Both the position numbers and the translations under genes were made by a program. Under the pieces are notes generated by a model, which saw nothing but the letters and a program-made list of their open reading frames with translations, ran no database searches and was not told the DNA's origin. Shown one piece after another: positions 25,257-34,116 of a stretch of DNA of 64,000 nt. Every line of letters begins with the position of its first letter. Position 1 is the stretch's first letter. The DNA is taken from contig NZ_CP155449.1 of assembly GCF_040518285.1 (NCBI RefSeq), positions 3,162,001 through 3,226,000 of the forward strand. Reading direction: 5' to 3'. Source of the DNA: Knoellia sp. S7-12 (lineage in GTDB: Bacteria; Actinomycetota; Actinomycetes; Actinomycetales; Dermatophilaceae).

Positions 25257-25301
25257 ACCTCCATGGTCACAAGACCTGACGTCCACGTCTGCCCTCTGGC
25301 C

Positions 25302-25351
25302 ATGAGAGTCCTCTCATTCGCCATGAGAGTCCTCTCATCCGCGTCTCATCC
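25302..25351. promoter_or_regulatory. Composite operator B in front of the two-component operon
   Basis: ATGAGAGTCCTCTCAT occurs twice, at 25302-25317 and 25323-25338, 21 bp apart. The second runs into CTCATCC repeats at 25334 and 25345 (11-bp period). Near-symmetry lets the site be read from either strand. It begins 46 nt upstream of the leftward ATG at 25256. Related to sites A and C; likely autoregulation by the response regulator. Confidence 0.62.
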
Positions 25352-25394
25352 ACAGTGAGCCGAAGAGCGAGCGGATCCTGCGGGCTGCGCCAAC

Positions 25395-25502
25395 GTGACC
25401 GACAGCGCAGTGCGCGAGTGGGAGCTGCGCGCCGTCGCTCGCGGATCCAGCACGATCCGCGGGAGCTCCCCCGACTTCGTTGTCACCGTGGTCGTGCACT
25501 GA
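25395..25502 (+). other. Possible 35-codon ORF in an otherwise empty intergenic stretch
   Basis: GTG 25395 to TGA 25502 encodes 35 residues ending in DFVVTVVVH. No Shine-Dalgarno is seen and codon pattern is only mildly gene-like, so it may be a remnant or a very small gene. The stretch 25257-25560 otherwise holds only operator B and the toxin-antitoxin promoter. Confidence 0.2.
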
Positions 25503-25535
25503 CACGAACGCTTCGCCCACACCCTCGACCGACCT

Positions 25536-25555
25536 AGCCAAGTCTGGCTAAACTA
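25536..25555 (+). promoter_or_regulatory. Toxin-antitoxin promoter with inverted repeat operator
   Basis: TAGCCA (25536-25541) and TGGCTA (25546-25551) form a perfect inverted repeat with a 4-nt centre; a further TAGCC half lies at 25555. A -10-like TAAACT (25550-25555) overlaps it, about 5 nt before ATG 25561, so transcripts are probably leaderless and the antitoxin or complex can block its own promoter. Confidence 0.6.
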
Positions 25556-25560
25556 GCCTC

Positions 25561-25809
25561 ATGCCCACTCAGGTCAACGTCCACGAGGCGAAGTCCCAGC
25601 TGTCCAAGCTCATCGAGAAGGTCCTCGCGGGTGAGCAGGTGACGATCGCCCGCGCAGGCAAGCCGGTCGTCGACCTCGTCCCGCACCAAGAGCCCAAAAT
25701 CATCTTCGGCGTCGAAGGCTGGATTGGGGTCGAGTACGACCCAGATCTCTTCGACGGCATCGATCCCGAGATCCAGGAGATGTTCTACGGCAAGGACTGG
25801 GACAAGTGA
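25561..25809 (+). CDS. Phd/YefM-type antitoxin
   Basis: 82 residues. N-terminal MPTQVNVHEAKSQLSKLIEKVLAGEQVTIARAGKPVVDLVP is the classic Phd/YefM DNA-binding domain. The C-terminal part (DGIDPEIQEMFYGKDWDK) would wrap the toxin. It overlaps the toxin by 4 nt (GTGA). An inverted repeat lies over its promoter, as expected for autoregulation. Confidence 0.93.
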   Translation: MPTQVNVHEAKSQLSKLIEKVLAGEQVTIARAGKPVVDLVPHQEPKIIFGVEGWIGVEYDPDLFDGIDPEIQEMFYGKDWDK

Positions 25810-26192
25810 TCCTGCTCGACACAAGCGCGCTGTTGTGGTTCTTCACCAGGGATCCACGCATGGGGCCTGCCTCCCAAGAAGCCCTCCGCGGGTCGACCTC
25901 GCCAGTCCACTTCTCTGCCATCAGCATCGTCGAATTCACGATCAAGGAGATGATCGGAAAGCTGCAACTCATGGCTCCTGCTGCTGAGTCAGCACGCCGA
26001 GCCGGAATGCGAGAGCTGCCCTTCACGGCAGATCACGCCGCTGGCCTCGAGGCCTTCCCAGCGCTTGTGCGGCACGACCCTTTTGACCGGATGCTCTTGG
26101 CCCAGGCCCGAATTGAGGGCATGCGCCTCCTCACCTCTGACCGGGTCCTGCTTGCCGCCGAGCCCGAACTGACGATCGACGCCCGGGCCTGA
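25806..26192 (+). CDS. VapC-like PIN-domain toxin
   Basis: 128 residues; GTG start coupled to the antitoxin. Acidic catalytic residues of the PIN fold are in place: D5 in LLDTSALLW, E in SIVEFTIKEM, D in HDPFDRMLLAQA and D in LLTSDRVL. Such toxins cut RNA, often tRNA. The pair is Phd-type antitoxin with PIN toxin, a common mixed arrangement in actinobacteria. Confidence 0.93.
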   Translation: MILLDTSALLWFFTRDPRMGPASQEALRGSTSPVHFSAISIVEFTIKEMIGKLQLMAPAAESARRAGMRELPFTADHAAGLEAFPALVRHDPFDRMLLAQARIEGMRLLTSDRVLLAAEPELTIDARA

Positions 26193-26247
26193 CGCACCTC
26201 ACCTGAATCACCGGGTTGGCGGGTTGTGCGCTGACCACTGCGATCCG

Positions 26248-26264
26248 TTGGCACTCATTGCCAA
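26248..26264 (+). promoter_or_regulatory. TTGGCA-N5-TGCCAA palindrome before hyuA
   Basis: Perfect inverted repeat with 5-bp centre, 37 nt upstream of the hyuA ATG. Nearly the same palindrome (TTGGCA-N5-TGCCAC) is at 32831-32847 before the CaiB operon, and TGCCAA half-sites lie before the permease and carbamate kinase genes. Candidate PucR site. Confidence 0.5.
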
Positions 26265-26300
26265 GGCGAGCGGCCGGCATACCCCGATTGAATCTCTGTC

Positions 26301-28427
26301 ATGGCGCAGCGACGAATCAGGATCGGGATCGACACGGGCGGGACGTTCACCGACGTCGTGGCGTTCGACGAGGACTCTGGTGAGCTCGTCACGACCAAGA
26401 CGCCGAGCACGCCGAGCAATCCGGCGGACGGATTCATCAACGGCATCGAGAAGGTCCTCGGTCTGATGCAGGCGAGCGGCGACGACATCACCGCCGTCTG
26501 CCACGGGACGACCGTCGCGACCAACAAGCTCCTCGAGGGCAAGGTCGAGCAGCTCGGGTTCATCACGACGCAGGGCTACGAGTTCATGCTCGAGATCGCT
26601 CGCCAGGCGGTGCCCGACGGCTATGGCAACTCCTACTTCTGGGTGAAGCCTCCTCGCATCGTCGCCGCCGACCACGTCCGGACGGTGGGCGGGCGCATGG
26701 ACTTCGAGGGCAACGAGATTCGCCCGTTCGATGAGGAGAGCGCGACCGTTGCTGCCCGCTGGTTCAAGGAGCGCGGCATCACGACGATCGGGGTCTGTTT
26801 CCTGCATTCGTATGCCGCCGACGACCACGAGTTGCGGATGCGCGAGATCCTGCGTCGCGAGCACCCCGACGCCATCGTGTCGATCTCGAGTGAGGTGCTG
26901 CGTGAGTACCGCGAGTACGAACGGTCGATGACGACACTCGTCGACGCCGCCGTGAAGCCGAACGTCAGCCGCTATGTGAGCAACATCCACAGCCGGCTCG
27001 AAGGCTTCACCGGCGGGTCCGGACGCGAGATCCCCTTCTACATCATGAAGTCCAACGGGGGCGTCCTCTCGGCGGATGAGGTTGTGCACCAGCCCATCAC
27101 CACCGTGCTGTCAGGTCCGGCGGCCGGCGCCCTCGGTGCAGCGCTCATCGCGCAGAAGGCGGGCTTCGACAAGGTGCTCACATGTGATGGCGGCGGCACC
27201 TCGACCGATGTCTCCGTGGTCCTCGACGGCGAGCCGACGCTCACGACCGAGGGCACCGTCGGCGCCTACCCGAGCAAGATCCCGATGATCGACGTCGTGA
27301 CTGTGGGCGCCGGCGGCGGCTCCATCGCGTGGGTCTCCCCCGAGGGCGCGCTCAAGGTCGGACCTCATTCGGCCGGCGCGGACCCGGGTCCGCTCTGCTA
27401 CGGCAAGGGCGGCCCGGAAGGTGGCCTGCCCACGATCACCGACGCCCAGCTCGTCCTGGGTCGCATCCCTCCGCACCTGCTCGGCGGCGAGATCCCACTC
27501 GATGTCGAGGCTGCTCGGAACGGCATCGAGGCACTGGCCGACCGGCTCGGACTCGACTTCGAGCGTTGTGCCACAGGCATTCTCGAGATCTCGGCCTGGA
27601 ACCAGGCCAACGCCCTGCGGCAGGTGAGCGTCAAGCGCGGGCTCGACGTCCGTGACTTCATGCTCACGACGTTCGGTGGGTCCGGCTCGCTGCTCGCCTG
27701 CCTGCTCGTGGACATCCTCGACCTCGCCGGGGTGGTTGTCCCGCAGAACCCGGGCAACGTCAGTGCCTTCGGCCTGCTCACCGTCGACGTGAAGAACGAC
27801 TACGTCCAGACGCAGGTTGCCAAGCAGTCAGCCCTCGACCACGCGGCGATCGAGAAGACGTTCACCGGGCTCACCGAGCGCGCCGCTGCCGCGCTCGACA
27901 AGGAAGGCTTCGCCCGCTCCGAGCACCAGTTCACGCGCACGGTCGACCTGCGCTACTTCGGTCAGGCCTACGAGGTGCGCGTCCTGGCGCCCGCTGACGC
28001 GCCGGTGAACGATGCGTATGCCGCACAGGTCGCCGAGGCGTTCCACGACGCCCACAACCAGCTCTATGGCTACGACTTCCGGAGCGACCCGACCCAACAG
28101 GTCGAGTGGGTCAACCTCCGCGTCACCGGCGTCGGTCCCATCACGCGACCCGAGCTCACCCGACACGACCCCCCGGGATGGTGGGCGCTTGCGGACCCGC
28201 CCCACCGCCAAGTCTGCTTCGACGCCGACGAAGGTTACCTACCGACGCCCATCATCAACCGGACCGACCTCATGGCCGAAGTGCGCCTGACCGGCCCGGC
28301 GATTATTGAAGAGTTCGGATCCACGGTGCCCGTCCACCCCGGTTTCGAGGTCCGTGTCGACGAGTACCTCAACCTCGTCATCACCAAGGTCGCCACGGTG
28401 ACCGCGGCAACAGAGGATGCGCGATGA
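26301..28427 (+). CDS. hyuA: HyuA: hydantoinase/oxoprolinase A subunit
   Basis: 708 residues. ATPase-fold motifs are clear: GIDTGGTFTDVVAFD at residues about 8-22, HGTTVATNKLLEGK near 73, and DGGGTSTDVSVV near 295. HyuA/HyuB enzymes cleave cyclic amides such as hydantoins or 5-oxoproline at the cost of ATP. ATG 26301 has no Shine-Dalgarno, so it may be leaderless. It overlaps hyuB by 4 nt (ATGA). In this nucleobase context a cyclic ureide or imide is a reasonable substrate; which one cannot be told. Confidence 0.92.
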   Translation: MAQRRIRIGIDTGGTFTDVVAFDEDSGELVTTKTPSTPSNPADGFINGIEKVLGLMQASGDDITAVCHGTTVATNKLLEGKVEQLGFITTQGYEFMLEIARQAVPDGYGNSYFWVKPPRIVAADHVRTVGGRMDFEGNEIRPFDEESATVAARWFKERGITTIGVCFLHSYAADDHELRMREILRREHPDAIVSISSEVLREYREYERSMTTLVDAAVKPNVSRYVSNIHSRLEGFTGGSGREIPFYIMKSNGGVLSADEVVHQPITTVLSGPAAGALGAALIAQKAGFDKVLTCDGGGTSTDVSVVLDGEPTLTTEGTVGAYPSKIPMIDVVTVGAGGGSIAWVSPEGALKVGPHSAGADPGPLCYGKGGPEGGLPTITDAQLVLGRIPPHLLGGEIPLDVEAARNGIEALADRLGLDFERCATGILEISAWNQANALRQVSVKRGLDVRDFMLTTFGGSGSLLACLLVDILDLAGVVVPQNPGNVSAFGLLTVDVKNDYVQTQVAKQSALDHAAIEKTFTGLTERAAAALDKEGFARSEHQFTRTVDLRYFGQAYEVRVLAPADAPVNDAYAAQVAEAFHDAHNQLYGYDFRSDPTQQVEWVNLRVTGVGPITRPELTRHDPPGWWALADPPHRQVCFDADEGYLPTPIINRTDLMAEVRLTGPAIIEEFGSTVPVHPGFEVRVDEYLNLVITKVATVTAATEDAR

Positions 28428-30358
28428 ACACGGCTGGCCTGCCCACGGCATACGAGCACGGAAAGCGCCTCACCGAGCCCGGAAGCACGGTTGACCCGAT
28501 CCTCGTCGAGATCGTCCAGGGCACTCTCGCGAGCGTCGAGATGGAGGTCGAGACCGCGATCGCCCGCACTTCCCGCTCCCCCATGATCCGCGACGCGCAC
28601 GACTTCCGCGCCGGCATTCACGACCGCCAGTTGCGCAAACTCACCGGCCGTTCCTACTCGGCGCTCGTGCACCCGATCGTGCGCGACTTCCCGTTGGAGG
28701 AGATGGTCGAGGGCGACGTCTTCTTCCACAACGACGTCTATGAGTCCGAGGGCGGCATCGGCCACCTGCCCGACCTCTGCGTCACGGTTCCAGTCTTCCA
28801 CGAGGGCACAGTCGTCGCGTTCGTCCAGGCGTTCGGTCACCACGACGACATCGGCGGTGCAGTCCCGGGATCCATGCCGAGCAACGCCACGAGTGTGCAC
28901 GAGGAGGGACTGTCTGTCCCGCCGATCAAGTTGTGGGACAGGGGAGTTCCCAACAAGGCTGCCTTGCGGATCATGACCCGCAACTCGCGCATGCCGGACA
29001 GCCTCGCCGCCGACCTCGACGCCGAGTGCTCCGCCTGCCTCATGGGGGCGCGACGCCTCTCGGATCTCTTCACGCGCTACGGACGCGACGACATCGAGAC
29101 CGCCTTCGACGCGATCCTCGACAGCACCACCGAGACCTACCGGCGCGAGATCCTCAGCAAGATCCCTGAGGGCACCTACGTCTGGGAGGACTACGCCGAG
29201 CACGACGGCGTCGACCAGCCCAGGCTCCACACGCAGCGGATCACCCTGACCAAGGTCGATGACGCGCCAGCCGACCCGGAGACCAACTTCCTCGGCGGTG
29301 CGCGGTTGATCGTCGACTTCACCGGGACGGCGCCGCAGGCCAAGGGGCCGATCAATCACTGCGGCGACTACGTCGGTGGCAACTTCCTCAAGAAGTGGCT
29401 CGCGCCGATCCTGCGCAACCTCGCGGACACCCCCGAGCGCATGGCCGAGCTCGACGTCAACGAGGGCATCGTGCCGCTCATCGAGATGCGCTTCCCCGAG
29501 AAGGGCACGCTGCTCACCCCGATCTATCCGGCGCCCACCAACGCACGCACCTTCGTCATCCTGCGGTTGCTCGGCGTGCTTGCCGGTGTCGTCGCGAAGG
29601 CCGTCGACGGCCAGATGCCGGCCGACCAGGAAACGATCCGCTACACGGGCGTCTACGGCAAGGACCGGGACGGCAACGACTACCTCATGCGCGAGGTCCT
29701 GGGAGGCGGCTCGGGAGGGCGCTACTACGCCGACGGTGAGGACACCATCCACGTCGTCCCCGACTCCCGCAATCTCCCGACGGAGTTCACCGAGTCACGC
29801 TTCCCGTTCATCGTCGAGCGGCTCGGGCTGGCGGTGGATTCCGGTGGTGCGGGCCGCTATCGGGGCGGCCTGGGCTACGAGAAGCAGATAAGGATGCTCC
29901 AGGACGCCCACTTCATGTCGATCGCCGACCGCTCGATCCTCGCGTGTTGGGGACTCAAGGGCGGCAAGGCGGGTATGCCGTTCAGTGTCGTCATCGATCC
30001 CGGCGGTCCGCAGGAGCGCGAGGTCGACGCCTTGGCCGACTCCGAACCGGTCCGTGCCGGTCAGCTGATCCGTATTCGCACTACGGGTGGCGGCGGCTGG
30101 GGCGACCCGCTCGAGCGTCCTCTCGACGAGGTCGAACGGGACCTCACCTGGGGCAAGGTGTCGCTGGAAGGTGCGCGGACGGCATACGGCGTCGTGGCCT
30201 CTGGCGGCAAGGACGACGTGAGCATCGACGTCGCGGCGAGCGAGGCGCTGCGAGAGCAGCTGCGGCAAGAGCGCGGCGACGAGCCGTTCTTCGACCGCGG
30301 ACCCGGCTACGCCCAACTCGCCCAGGGCGCCCGCGCCAGTGAGTACGACTGGATGTGA
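28424..30358 (+). CDS. hyuB: HyuB: hydantoinase/oxoprolinase B subunit
   Basis: 644 residues. Matches the HyuB family: DPILVEIVQGTLASVEMEVETAIARTSRSPMIRD at the start, GHHDDIGGAVPGSMP near residue 140 and the C-terminal RIRTTGGGGWGDPLERP. HyuB is slightly longer than many homologues (500-600 residues). Works as a complex with HyuA. Translationally coupled to it. Confidence 0.92.
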   Translation: MNTAGLPTAYEHGKRLTEPGSTVDPILVEIVQGTLASVEMEVETAIARTSRSPMIRDAHDFRAGIHDRQLRKLTGRSYSALVHPIVRDFPLEEMVEGDVFFHNDVYESEGGIGHLPDLCVTVPVFHEGTVVAFVQAFGHHDDIGGAVPGSMPSNATSVHEEGLSVPPIKLWDRGVPNKAALRIMTRNSRMPDSLAADLDAECSACLMGARRLSDLFTRYGRDDIETAFDAILDSTTETYRREILSKIPEGTYVWEDYAEHDGVDQPRLHTQRITLTKVDDAPADPETNFLGGARLIVDFTGTAPQAKGPINHCGDYVGGNFLKKWLAPILRNLADTPERMAELDVNEGIVPLIEMRFPEKGTLLTPIYPAPTNARTFVILRLLGVLAGVVAKAVDGQMPADQETIRYTGVYGKDRDGNDYLMREVLGGGSGGRYYADGEDTIHVVPDSRNLPTEFTESRFPFIVERLGLAVDSGGAGRYRGGLGYEKQIRMLQDAHFMSIADRSILACWGLKGGKAGMPFSVVIDPGGPQEREVDALADSEPVRAGQLIRIRTTGGGGWGDPLERPLDEVERDLTWGKVSLEGARTAYGVVASGGKDDVSIDVAASEALREQLRQERGDEPFFDRGPGYAQLAQGARASEYDWM

Positions 30359-30365
30359 GCAGGGC

Positions 30366-31190
30366 TTGACCGAGGTCCTCGTCATCGGCGCGGCCGGCAA
30401 GACCGGCCGCGCCGTGACGCGCGCTCTCGTCGAACGCGGTGTCGGCGTGCGTGCCGCGGTCCGCCCCGGGAGCCGTTCCCTGATTTATGGGGACCGGGTT
30501 CGTGCCGTGTCCGTCGAGCTCGTGACCGGGAGTGGTCTGGAGGCGGCCGTGGCGGGCGTGTCCGCGATCTATCACCTCGCGCCCAACGTGCATCCGGACG
30601 AGGTCTTGATCGCAACGCGTGTCGCTGAATCCGCACTGCGACAGGGGGTTTCACGCTTTGCCTACCACTCCGTCCTTCACCCCGACGATGCGTCGATGCC
30701 ACACCATCTGCGCAAGGCACAGGCCGAGAGGTCGATCCGCGCACGGCTGGAGTCGGCCACGATCCTGCGCCCTGCAGCCTATCTGCAGAACCTTGAGCAC
30801 GCCGCACGTCAGGGACGGATCGAGGTGCCCCATTCGCTGGACGCACCCTTCACGAATGTCGATCTCGACGACGTCGCCGTGGTGGCCGCTCGGGTGCTGA
30901 CCGAGGACGGGCATGAGGGCGCAACGTATGACCTCGCAGGCGCAGAACGGATGTCCGTGCGCGACATGGCAGAGGTCGCCACTGACGTCCTTGGCAGGCA
31001 CGTCGAGGCGGCCAGCATGTCACTGGACGACTGGATGACCGGACCCGGCGCCGATCAGTCGGAGCAGGCCAGGCACGACCTCGTGGCGATGTTCCGGAGC
31101 TACGACCACGGCGGGCTCGTCGGTGATCCGAGTGCACTCCGCCAGATGCTCGGGCGTGAACCCCGGACCTGGCGCGACGTTCTTGCCTGA
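30366..31190 (+). CDS. NAD(P)-binding NmrA-like / atypical SDR protein
   Basis: About 274 residues from TTG 30366 (a GTG at 30339 would overlap hyuB by 20 nt). N-terminal Rossmann motif VLVIGAAGKTGRAVTRALVERG and the middle segment LRPAAYLQNLEHAARQGRIEVP are typical of NmrA-type SDRs. The active-site Tyr-x3-Lys is not clear, so it may be a sensor or a reductase. Probably last gene of the hyuAB transcript. Role unknown. Confidence 0.75.
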   Translation: MTEVLVIGAAGKTGRAVTRALVERGVGVRAAVRPGSRSLIYGDRVRAVSVELVTGSGLEAAVAGVSAIYHLAPNVHPDEVLIATRVAESALRQGVSRFAYHSVLHPDDASMPHHLRKAQAERSIRARLESATILRPAAYLQNLEHAARQGRIEVPHSLDAPFTNVDLDDVAVVAARVLTEDGHEGATYDLAGAERMSVRDMAEVATDVLGRHVEAASMSLDDWMTGPGADQSEQARHDLVAMFRSYDHGGLVGDPSALRQMLGREPRTWRDVLA

Positions 31191-31262
31191 GTGCCGGGCG
31201 TGCGCCCCGGGCCAGCGATACCTTGGGCAGACCCACGGCTCGAGAGGCTCGAGAGGCTCGAC

Positions 31263-31754
31263 ATGGATGTCTCGACGTTCTATGCACTGTTCTCCGCCAC
31301 GTGCTTCACGCTCGTCGGGCTGTGGTGGACCGTGGTCCAGAGATACGAGGCGTGGCTGCGCTCCCCCACGGGTCGCCGTGATGCCGGAGGGATCTACCTC
31401 GCCTTCCTCCTGCCCGCGCTCATGGGGCTCTTCGCGCAGATCGGCGGAACGACCAGCCCGCACATCTGGCGGGCGAGCTTCGTCATCGTGGCGGCGCTCG
31501 GGTGCTGGTCCACGCTGCGCCTGCTGCAGCGCGCACACGCCGATGGTGATGCCGGCACCTTTGCCCGCCACCGGTGGATCGCCGCCGTCATCTATGCGGC
31601 CATCGCCGTCCTCGGTGTCGCGCCTGAGCTGGCCAAACCGCTTGGGGTGACGCCCCTCCAGGCCGAGGCGACGCTGCTCATCCTGCTGGTGGCCCTCGCC
31701 CACTGGCTCGTGTGGGAGTTCATGACTCACGCAGAACCCGAGGGCCGAGCCTAA
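31263..31754 (+). CDS. Four-helix membrane protein of unknown function
   Basis: 163 residues with about four membrane segments (residues about 6-24, 47-62, 72-90, 107-125, with a C-terminal stretch near 135-155). The frame is open from 31191, but ATG 31263 follows three tandem CTCGAGAGG-like units (31239-31260) that place AGAGG upstream. No family recognised. A tail HAEPEGRA ends the protein. Confidence 0.65.
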   Translation: MDVSTFYALFSATCFTLVGLWWTVVQRYEAWLRSPTGRRDAGGIYLAFLLPALMGLFAQIGGTTSPHIWRASFVIVAALGCWSTLRLLQRAHADGDAGTFARHRWIAAVIYAAIAVLGVAPELAKPLGVTPLQAEATLLILLVALAHWLVWEFMTHAEPEGRA

Positions 31755-31835
31755 ATCCTCGCCTTGTGTGCCTCAGAGCGCGCTATGGCGGGCTTCCAGC
31801 CACACAGGGCAGCGTCGTGCGCTATCTTGTGTCGC

Positions 31836-32180
31836 ATGGTACCCAGCGACGACGCCATCCTGACGCACCTGCGTCGCGGTGCCCTGGAGTACTGCGTCCT
31901 CGCGATGCTCCAGGAGCAGGAGCTCTATGGGCTCGACATCGCCCGGCGCCTCACCGTCGACGGGATCCTCATGTCGGGCGAGGGCACGCTCTATCCGCTG
32001 CTCGCCCGGCTGCGCAAGGCCGGACTTGTCGACACGAAGTGGCAGGAGTCGGTCGAGGGACCGCCACGTCGCTACTACTCGCTCACCCATGACGGGCGCT
32101 CCGCCCTCGAAGCCTTCACCCGCACCTGGAAACCGTTCCGCGACGCGGTCGACACCGCCATCCAAGGGGGCACGCCATGA
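31836..32180 (+). CDS. PadR-family regulator (first PadR/HAAS pair)
   Basis: 114 residues. PadR pattern: ALEYCVLAMLQEQELYGLDIARRL, EGTLYPLLARLRKAGLVDTKW and PPRRYYSLTHDGR. ATG 31836 is 7 nt after a TATCTT -10 box, so leaderless. Overlaps the HAAS gene by 4 nt. PadR proteins sense aromatic or drug-like molecules or envelope stress and usually repress their own operon. Confidence 0.92.
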   Translation: MVPSDDAILTHLRRGALEYCVLAMLQEQELYGLDIARRLTVDGILMSGEGTLYPLLARLRKAGLVDTKWQESVEGPPRRYYSLTHDGRSALEAFTRTWKPFRDAVDTAIQGGTP

Positions 32181-32806
32181 CCTCAGCAGTCACTCACCCA
32201 CTCGTCAGCGCCTATCTGCGTGACCTCGAAATGCTGCTCCACGGGGTCGAGCCCGGCGAACGCGCAGAGGTCCTCGGCGGCGTGCGCGAGCACCTCGATG
32301 CCTCACTCGTGCCCGGAGCCACCGACGACGACGTGCGCGCGGTGCTCGCCGAACTCGGCTCACCGTATTCCGTCGCAGACGAGGCGTATGCCGGCCGCAC
32401 CAGTCCCACTCCCATCGCGCCGCCCCGGGCCTCTGCTCCACGGACTTGGCAGGCCCACACAGCAGTGGCCATCAACGCCGCATGCCTCGCCTTCCTATTG
32501 CTGCCCCTCACGTTCGGGATGCAGGGCCCCTCCGGACTGTTGTCCGCTAGCTGGCTTTTCTTCCTGCCATGGATCGCGGTGTGTGCGCTGAGCGCAGCTA
32601 CTTCCGTGTGGACATCCAAACAGCAACTCGCATCGGTCCTCGTCATCCCGGCCACCCTTCTGACACTCTCCGCCGCCATCGGAGTCATGCTCGCGCTCGT
32701 GGGCCCGAGCCCGATCAATTTCGTGCCCGTCATCGCCGTCCTGGGCGGGGCCGTGTGGCTGCTGGTGAGACTCAGCCGCAGCGCAGCGCGCGCCGCGAAC
32801 ACCTGA
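32177..32806 (+). CDS. HAAS-domain membrane protein
   Basis: 209 residues. The N-terminal about 60 residues (YLRDLEMLLHGVEPGERAEVLGGVREHL, then VLAELGSPYSVADEAY) form the HAAS fold found next to PadR regulators. Residues about 88-195 contain four membrane helices. Likely a membrane partner that transmits a signal to the PadR regulator. A second such pair is at 53687-54713. Confidence 0.82.
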   Translation: MTSAVTHPLVSAYLRDLEMLLHGVEPGERAEVLGGVREHLDASLVPGATDDDVRAVLAELGSPYSVADEAYAGRTSPTPIAPPRASAPRTWQAHTAVAINAACLAFLLLPLTFGMQGPSGLLSASWLFFLPWIAVCALSAATSVWTSKQQLASVLVIPATLLTLSAAIGVMLALVGPSPINFVPVIAVLGGAVWLLVRLSRSAARAANT

Positions 32807-32830
32807 GCACACGGCATACGCGAATCGCCT

Positions 32831-32908
32831 TTGGCAGAAGGTGCCACCGTGTGACGTTCGTCTTGCCACGACCTGACCGATCACCCGACCCGCTTCGCTC
32901 CCTAGGCT
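32831..32908 (+). promoter_or_regulatory. Promoter/operator of the CaiB-carboxyltransferase operon
   Basis: TTGGCA-N5-TGCCAC (32831-32847), a second TGCCAC at 32864 and a -10 box TAGGCT at 32903-32908 in the context CCTAGGCTCG. TGCCAC starts 61 bp before the -10. The carbamate kinase promoter carries the identical 10-mer and a TGCCAA 60 bp upstream. Confidence 0.55.
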
Positions 32909-32940
32909 CGACCCCACGCGCACCAAAAGGAGCTTGAGCC

Positions 32941-34116
32941 GTGACCGGACCCCTGCAGGACCTCACCGTCGTCGACCTCTCACGAGCTCTCGCCGGCCCC
33001 CATGCCGCGATGATGCTGGGAGACATGGGTGCTCGCGTCATCAAGGTCGAGAGCCCCGGCACCGGTGACGACACCCGCGGCTGGGGACCGCCTTTCGTCG
33101 GTCCCGAGGACGACCCCATCTCGACCTACTTCCTCGCAGCCAACCGCAACAAGGAGTCGATCACCCTCGACCTCAAGTCCGACGACGGCCGCGACGTCCT
33201 GACCAAGCTCGTGCAGCGCTCCGACGTCCTCATCGAGAACTTCCGCCCGGGCGTCCTCGACCGCCTCGGCTTCACCGTCGAGCGGCTCCAAGAGCTCAAC
33301 CCGCGCCTCGTCGTCCTCGCGATCAGCGGGTTCGGCCACGACGGGCCCCAGGGTGGTCGCGCCGGCTACGACCAGATCGCCCAGGGCGAGGCGGGCCTCA
33401 TGTCGGTCACGGGACCCAGTGCTGACGAACCCACCCGCATCGGCGTCCCCATCGGCGACCTGCTCGCCGGCATGTATGGCGCCTACGGAGTCGTCTCCGC
33501 CCTCCACGAGCGCAACACGACCGGCAAGGGTCGGGTGGTCCGCACGAGTCTGCTCGCAGCGGTCGTCGGCGCACACGCCTTCCAGGGCACGGCATACACG
33601 GTCGCTGGTCACGTCGGGCACGCCCAGGGCAACCACCACCCGGCGCTCTCGCCCTACGGACTGTTCCACTGCGAGGACGGAGACATCCAGATCGCGTGCG
33701 GCTCCGAGTCGCTCTGGGTCACGCTCGCGGAGGGCTTCAGCATCGACCCCAGGACCCCCGGTCTCGCCACCAACCGCGAACGCGTCGCCCACCCCGACCT
33801 CGTCCGCTCGAGGCTCAACAGCGCCTTCTCGACGTGGCGCCTCGACGACCTCCTCCCCCGCCTCGCGGAGCTCGGCATCCCCTCAGGCGAGGTCCGGACC
33901 ATCGACCGGGTCTATGACTGGGACCAGACCCGCTCGCAAGGACTCGTCCTCGATGTCGACCACCCGGTCCTCGGGTCCATCGAGATCCCCGGTCCGCCGA
34001 TCCGCCTTGACGACAACGCTTTTGCTGGCGGACGTGAGACGCACCTCGCTCCTCCCACGCTCGGCCAGCACAACGACAGTGTGCGGGCGTGGCTCGCCGA
34101 GGAGGACCCGTCATGA
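32941..34116 (+). CDS. CaiB/BaiF family CoA-transferase
   Basis: 391 residues; GTG start with AAAAGGAG upstream. Family III CoA-transferase pattern: LTVVDLSRALAGPHAAMMLGDMGARVIKVESPGTGDDTRGWGPPF, IENFRPGVLDRLGF and LVVLAISGFGHDGP. The Asp in a G-x-P-x-x-D-x-x-A-like region (GVPIGDLLAGMYGA) is the usual catalytic residue. Substrate is not readable; with the next gene it could activate malonate to malonyl-CoA. Translationally coupled to the carboxyltransferase-like gene (ATGA). Confidence 0.9.
   Translation: MTGPLQDLTVVDLSRALAGPHAAMMLGDMGARVIKVESPGTGDDTRGWGPPFVGPEDDPISTYFLAANRNKESITLDLKSDDGRDVLTKLVQRSDVLIENFRPGVLDRLGFTVERLQELNPRLVVLAISGFGHDGPQGGRAGYDQIAQGEAGLMSVTGPSADEPTRIGVPIGDLLAGMYGAYGVVSALHERNTTGKGRVVRTSLLAAVVGAHAFQGTAYTVAGHVGHAQGNHHPALSPYGLFHCEDGDIQIACGSESLWVTLAEGFSIDPRTPGLATNRERVAHPDLVRSRLNSAFSTWRLDDLLPRLAELGIPSGEVRTIDRVYDWDQTRSQGLVLDVDHPVLGSIEIPGPPIRLDDNAFAGGRETHLAPPTLGQHNDSVRAWLAEEDPS

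Noticed and set aside
28235..29752. 505-residue leftward ORF over hyuB
   Set aside because: HyuB motifs on the plus strand are complete; the antisense protein has no recognisable feature.
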